Source of the DNA: Gammaproteobacteria bacterium UBA3067
GTDB lineage: Bacteria > Pseudomonadota > Gammaproteobacteria > Pseudomonadales > UBA3067
DNA length: 8,722 bases
NCBI GenBank assembly: GCA_002366835.1
Contig: DFBZ01000085.1
Coordinates: 1-8,722 of the forward strand
Reading direction: 5' to 3'
Below the pieces are notes generated by a model. That model ran no database searches, had not been told where the DNA came from, and was given only the letters and a program-made list of their open reading frames with translations. Position numbers and translations under genes: made by a program. Below are positions 5,585 to 8,722 of the stretch, piece by piece; within the stretch, counting starts at the first letter, position 1, and every line of letters starts with the position of its first letter.

Positions 5585-5807
5585 ATGGTCTGCATAGCAT
5601 TATTCGTTTGCGCTTTTCTAGGCAGTGCTTTTTGTAGTCGTTATCGGCAGCGGCATGGCGTCAAAGGTGGCTTTGGGCGCCTATATTCTGGCAGCATTAG
5701 GTGGCTGCACTATCTTCCTGATGGGCCGCCTGCTTAAAAAACCAACACCGGGTTTAATAATGGGACATGCCTTAATTGCTGTTACAGGTTGCACTAATAT
5801 GAGCTGA
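5585..5807 (+). pseudogene. Small hydrophobic membrane protein gene, apparently frameshifted
   Basis: An ATG at 5585 with AAGGA 6 bases before it starts a hydrophobic frame (MVCIALFVCAFLG...). About 40 bases on, the hydrophobic, glycine-rich pattern continues only in the next frame (VLFVVVIGSGMASKVALGAY, then ILAALGGCTIFLMGRLLKK, ending CTNMS at TGA 5805-5807). A one-base indel near 5620-5627 would join them into about 73 residues with two or three membrane segments. Read as it stands, either the first frame yields a 41-codon peptide or a GTG at 5625 starts a 60-residue product with no clear ribosome site. It faces atpG tail to tail. No family was recognised. Confidence 0.5.
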
Positions 5808-5865
5808 GCGAGTTACACCGCGTTCGCTGGTGCGTAAATAACATTAATACGTAGCAGGCCTACTC

Positions 5866-6684
5866 CTAAGGCAGCTCATCGCTATTCAATAAAATAGTTT
5901 CTATTTCCTGAATAATATTTTCTTGTCGTGCTCTGTTCATCTCTCGCAACAGTTTTTGGTTTAGTTCATCCAGGTGGTTTAAGGCATTCTCCATATGTGC
6001 CACCCGTTGGTAATTTTCTGCCGATAATGACTGGGCGAAAATTTCCTGCAAGGAGAGCAAGATGGATTGCTTCATAAGGCCTGCGAGTAATTCCTCGGGG
6101 GGCAGCGTGAGTGCGGGCGCTGAATGGTATGACGGTGCTGAGGCGGCCTGCTTGGGTGTGCTTGAAATGGGGCTAATCAGTTTTTCTATAATGCCATGTT
6201 GCACATGGTGAAGCACACTGATGCGCAGTGGCTTTTCTGTTTGTGCACGCTGTATTTCTGCCAACAGCTTACTTAAGCCTTCAATAATTGCCGAGATTTC
6301 TTCCAGAATACTGGGGCCGGGTAAACGGTAGCAGGTGGTTTGTTCTGGCAGGTGCTCTGTTAGGCCGCTGCCGATAACGATCAGGCTGTGCTGGTTTTGA
6401 TCGTTGGTGATAACACAGGGAAGCAGACTTTCGTTAAAATCGCCACAAAACCCCCGTTCAGAACCGATAACAATACGCACCTGATGCCCGGTTTCAATCG
6501 GTAAGGGGAAAAACGCCAGCAGGTCTGCTGCGGCTGCCTCGACGGTTTCGAGGGTTTGGTGCTGTCTTTCGAGTTGCCCGCCGAGTTTTTTTAATTCCAC
6601 CAATGCAACACTTTTCATCGCGGAAAGCATGGCGTGAACATCGCCGTAGTTTTTAAGCTTTGCCTGTATTTGGTGGCGTTTCAT
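5866..6684 (-). CDS. atpG: N-type F1Fo ATPase gamma subunit
   Basis: A 272-residue rotor-shaft subunit that couples catalysis in the alpha3-beta3 head to rotation of the c ring. The N-terminal helix (residues 1-35, AMKSVALVELKKL) matches the gamma AMKMVAA-KL region. GSERGFCGDFN at 74-84 matches the conserved GSDRGLCGGFN. The C-terminal helix ends NRARQENIIQEIETIL (250-265), like the family's NRARQA-IT-E. Its start overlaps the atpA stop by four bases (ATGA), implying coupled translation. Sequence divergence and its place as the last gene after atpA, with no atpD or atpC following, fit the N-ATPase operon, where atpD and atpC come first. Confidence 0.9.
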   Translation of the reverse strand: MKRHQIQAKLKNYGDVHAMLSAMKSVALVELKKLGGQLERQHQTLETVEAAAADLLAFFPLPIETGHQVRIVIGSERGFCGDFNESLLPCVITNDQNQHSLIVIGSGLTEHLPEQTTCYRLPGPSILEEISAIIEGLSKLLAEIQRAQTEKPLRISVLHHVQHGIIEKLISPISSTPKQAASAPSYHSAPALTLPPEELLAGLMKQSILLSLQEIFAQSLSAENYQRVAHMENALNHLDELNQKLLREMNRARQENIIQEIETILLNSDELP

Positions 6685-8159
6685 TCTTCAGATACGGGCT
6701 GGTTTCCCGCCCAGCCGCGGACTGCCAAACTCCAGCTTTCCCTCGTATCATCCAGTGTTAGTGCCGTTTGGTTTGCACCGGATAATAATAGAGAAAGGGT
6801 TTCCTCAACGGCGGAAGGCGCTTCTTCTGCAAAAAGCCCGTCGTTAAATGCCACCAGCCATGCCAACTGCGCGATGGGCGGGATGGTACTTTGCTGGTCT
6901 TGCTGGAGAAGTTTACGAAGAATTCTTCCGCGCTTGAGGCGCTGCTTCATATCTTCTTCAAGATGGGCGCCGAAGTGAGAAAACATTTCCAGCTCAAGGA
7001 ACTGAAGATAATCGAATTTTATTCTGGCGGCCTCACGTTTTATTGCATGGGCTTGGGCTTTGCCGCCAATGCGGGAGACTGAACGGCGTATATCAATGGC
7101 GGGAAGTTGGCCTGCCGCAAACAAGGCAGGGTCGAAATAAATTTGCCCGTCGGTAATGGAAATAAGGTTGGTGGGAATGTAAGCGGAGATCTCCCCTTGC
7201 TCGGTTTCAATAATGGCGAGTGCGGTCATGCTGCCACCCTTTTTTTCTTGCGACAAGCAGGTAGAACGCTCCAGTAATCGGGAGTGCAAATAAAAAATAT
7301 CGCCGGGGTAGGCTTCTCTACCGGGCGGGCGCCGTAGTAACAAGGAGAGTTCACGGTATATCTGGGCGTGGGTGCTGAGGTCGTCATATACCACCAGCAC
7401 CCGTTGACCTGCTTCCATCCAGTGTTCAGCCATGGCGCAGGCGCTAAACGGGGCGATGTATTTGAGCCCTGGCATGGCAGTGGCTTCTGCGACCACGACG
7501 GTGGTGTATTCCAGAGCATTGTTGTCTTTTAATGTGTCGATAACTCCAGCAATGCTTGATCGCTTTTGCCCAATCAGTACATAAATACAGCGCACAGAAT
7601 GGTCACGCTGGTGAAGGATTGTATCCAAAGCGAAGGTCGTTTTGCCTGTATCGTTATCCCCTATTAACAGTTGACGTTGACCGTGCCCGATGGGAATCAT
7701 GCTGTCGGCTATTTTATTGCCGGTATAAAGGGGTGCGCTGACAAAGTCACGGTCTGTTATAGGGGGGGATGGACGTTCTATTTTTCGACGGCAATGACAG
7801 TCGGGAATTGCGCCACCATCAAGGGGCTTACCCAAGGGGTCGAGCACTCGCCCTAATAAGGCATCCCCTGTTTTGACGCTAAGCTGCTTGCCGGTGAGTG
7901 ATACTTTTGCTCCGGCTCGCAAGTTTGGTGATTCTTCTAATAATATGCTGCCAACGCGATCGCTTGCCAACATAAACACCTGGGCAAGAGAACCATCTTC
8001 GGTGCGCACCAGCTCATCCAGTGCAGCGGAAGGCAGACCGCTGACCCACATCACGCCGTCACCCACCGAAACCACCATGCCTTGCTCACTAACACGCACA
8101 GGAAAACGGTAATTTTCCAGAAACTTTGCCTGCTGCTTAAGACCAGCCAGCTCAGACAT
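6681..8159 (-). CDS. atpA: N-type F1Fo ATPase alpha subunit
   Basis: A 492-residue alpha subunit if started at the ATG at 8159; a TTG at 8177 would add six residues. The ATG overlaps the atpF stop by eight bases. Counting from the ATG, the P-loop GDNDTGKT is at 167-174, Walker B RVLVVYDD ends at D259, the RRPPGREAYPGDIFYLHSRLLER block is at about 276-298, and SVSRIGG carries the arginine finger R363. Ordinary alpha subunits have GDRQTGKT, so the Arg-Gln pair is Asn-Asp here. With the beta subunit (atpD, outside) it forms the catalytic head and holds non-catalytic nucleotide sites. There is no atpH between atpF and atpA, the order known from N-ATPase operons. Confidence 0.93.
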   Translation of the reverse strand: MSELAGLKQQAKFLENYRFPVRVSEQGMVVSVGDGVMWVSGLPSAALDELVRTEDGSLAQVFMLASDRVGSILLEESPNLRAGAKVSLTGKQLSVKTGDALLGRVLDPLGKPLDGGAIPDCHCRRKIERPSPPITDRDFVSAPLYTGNKIADSMIPIGHGQRQLLIGDNDTGKTTFALDTILHQRDHSVRCIYVLIGQKRSSIAGVIDTLKDNNALEYTTVVVAEATAMPGLKYIAPFSACAMAEHWMEAGQRVLVVYDDLSTHAQIYRELSLLLRRPPGREAYPGDIFYLHSRLLERSTCLSQEKKGGSMTALAIIETEQGEISAYIPTNLISITDGQIYFDPALFAAGQLPAIDIRRSVSRIGGKAQAHAIKREAARIKFDYLQFLELEMFSHFGAHLEEDMKQRLKRGRILRKLLQQDQQSTIPPIAQLAWLVAFNDGLFAEEAPSAVEETLSLLLSGANQTALTLDDTRESWSLAVRGWAGNQPVSEE

Positions 8160-8721
8160 GATGGATGCCACTGTCAATAAATGCTTCTAACTCATCGCCC
8201 AGGTTTGCTCGCATAAGCCAAGGGCTAACATTTAACCGCAGGCCAGAGAGCAATTCTGGCTCTATGCTATAGCTAAAGTGGCCGACGGTATGCAGGCATC
8301 CATTGAGCGCGTGTTCGATATCATTTTTTATTTGCGCTGTCAGTGGTCGAGCACTGACGACCTGGATTTGACCCTGCTGATCTTCAGCGGCTTTGCGTAA
8401 TGCTAATAGTTTTTCTTCAGGCCAGCATTCTATTTCTTTAATTAAAAATTTTGCGATAGAAGAATCTAACGATTCCGATGACAGGTTGCTTAACAGGCGG
8501 CTGGTAAATAATGCGCCCTGCTTTAAGGCTTGCGCTTCTATTCTGTGCTGCCAGTCCACCCTTTGTTTTTCTTCTTGCGCTCGAAGGCGCGTTTGTTCTG
8601 CACTAATTGCCTCGCGGGTTTTCTGAAGCTCTTTTTTCCGCTCTATGGCCAACTCTCCATTTAATTGCGCATTAGCAGCTTGCTTTTCCTTTTCCCATTC
8701 GTCGAGGCGGCTCTCGTAGCG
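8152..8721 (-). CDS. atpF: N-type ATPase b subunit (AtpF) with delta-like C-terminus, partial
   Basis: The - strand is open to the window edge, giving the last 189 residues; the membrane-anchored N-terminus is outside. A TTG at 8652 begins a shorter frame but coding clearly continues upstream (RYESRLDEWEKEKQAANAQL). Residues 1-65 of the fragment are highly charged and heptad-like, the coiled-coil stator stalk of b subunits. The C-terminal part (about 117-183) reads QIQVVSARPLTAQIKNDIEH, then ELLSGLRLNV and LGDELEAFI, which lines up with the C-terminal domain of the delta/OSCP subunit (V-V-S-A-x-x-L, then a GG/SGL strand and a final L-x-x-L). No delta gene follows, so this protein may do both jobs. 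It overlaps atpA at its end. Confidence 0.88.
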   Translation of the reverse strand, partial: RYESRLDEWEKEKQAANAQLNGELAIERKKELQKTREAISAEQTRLRAQEEKQRVDWQHRIEAQALKQGALFTSRLLSNLSSESLDSSIAKFLIKEIECWPEEKLLALRKAAEDQQGQIQVVSARPLTAQIKNDIEHALNGCLHTVGHFSYSIEPELLSGLRLNVSPWLMRANLGDELEAFIDSGIHHV

Positions 8722-8722
8722 C

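Noticed and set aside
6634..8626. Several open frames on the + strand opposite atpG, atpA and atpF
   Set aside because: They are antisense shadows of clearly conserved genes and have no family features.
5866..8721. Ordinary housekeeping F1Fo ATP synthase operon
   Set aside because: No atpH between atpF and atpA, gamma is last with no atpD following, and all subunits diverge from the usual sequences; N-ATPase fits better.
1..8722. CRISPR array, tRNA or rRNA
   Set aside because: No regularly spaced direct repeats, cloverleaf or rRNA-like sequence seen on either strand.

Overview
The window looks like a chromosomal segment from a marine-type gammaproteobacterium, inferred from gene content and repeat families only. 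It joins the 3' end of an ATP synthase operon on the right to a small accessory region, edged and interrupted by mobile-element debris, on the left. No rRNA, tRNA or CRISPR array is visible.

Layout. Positions 1-1064 hold the right-hand part of an IS3-family insertion sequence on the + strand: the orfA C-terminus, a -1 slippery heptamer, complete orfB with a DD(35)E triad, and a probable right terminal repeat. Positions 1085-1690 hold two fragments of a Y1 (HUH) transposase of the REP-associated type, both on the - strand and in reversed order relative to the intact protein. Each runs into a copy of the same 40-43 base repeat and stops inside it. Positions 1696-4700 are an accessory block with every gene on the - strand: a probable exported or outer-membrane protein, a small unknown protein, a bacterial tyrosinase with all six copper-binding histidines, a 104-residue unknown protein, and a short frame that lacks a good start. 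Between the tyrosinase and the 104-residue gene lies a symmetric 76-base imperfect hairpin at 4106-4181, built like an integron attC site (CTAAC/GTTAG ends, an unpaired spacer, a short inner box, bulged bases and a long stem). Gene-cassette content is therefore a real possibility. Positions 4712-5046 are a decayed IS1182-family relic whose end touches a GTTAGCAC core. Positions 5047-5584 appear non-coding, are strongly strand-asymmetric (C/A-rich, G-poor on +) and carry a potential G-quadruplex on the - strand. Positions 5585-5807 hold a small hydrophobic protein gene that seems to be frameshifted.

Positions 5866-8722 (- strand) encode, in transcription order, AtpF (b subunit, N-terminus outside the window), AtpA (alpha) and AtpG (gamma), with overlapping stops and starts. 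The sequences diverge from ordinary F1 subunits, and there is no separate delta gene between atpF and atpA. This matches the distal end of the alternative 'N-ATPase' operon (atpDCQRBEFAG). The AtpF C-terminus resembles the C-terminal part of the delta subunit, which would explain the missing gene. Together the three proteins provide stator and catalytic-head parts of a second, probably ion-translocating ATPase. The coupling ion cannot be read here because the c subunit lies outside.

The most interesting points are the attC-like structure beside the tyrosinase pair, the 40-base repeat that ends two different transposase fragments, and the delta-like tail of AtpF.
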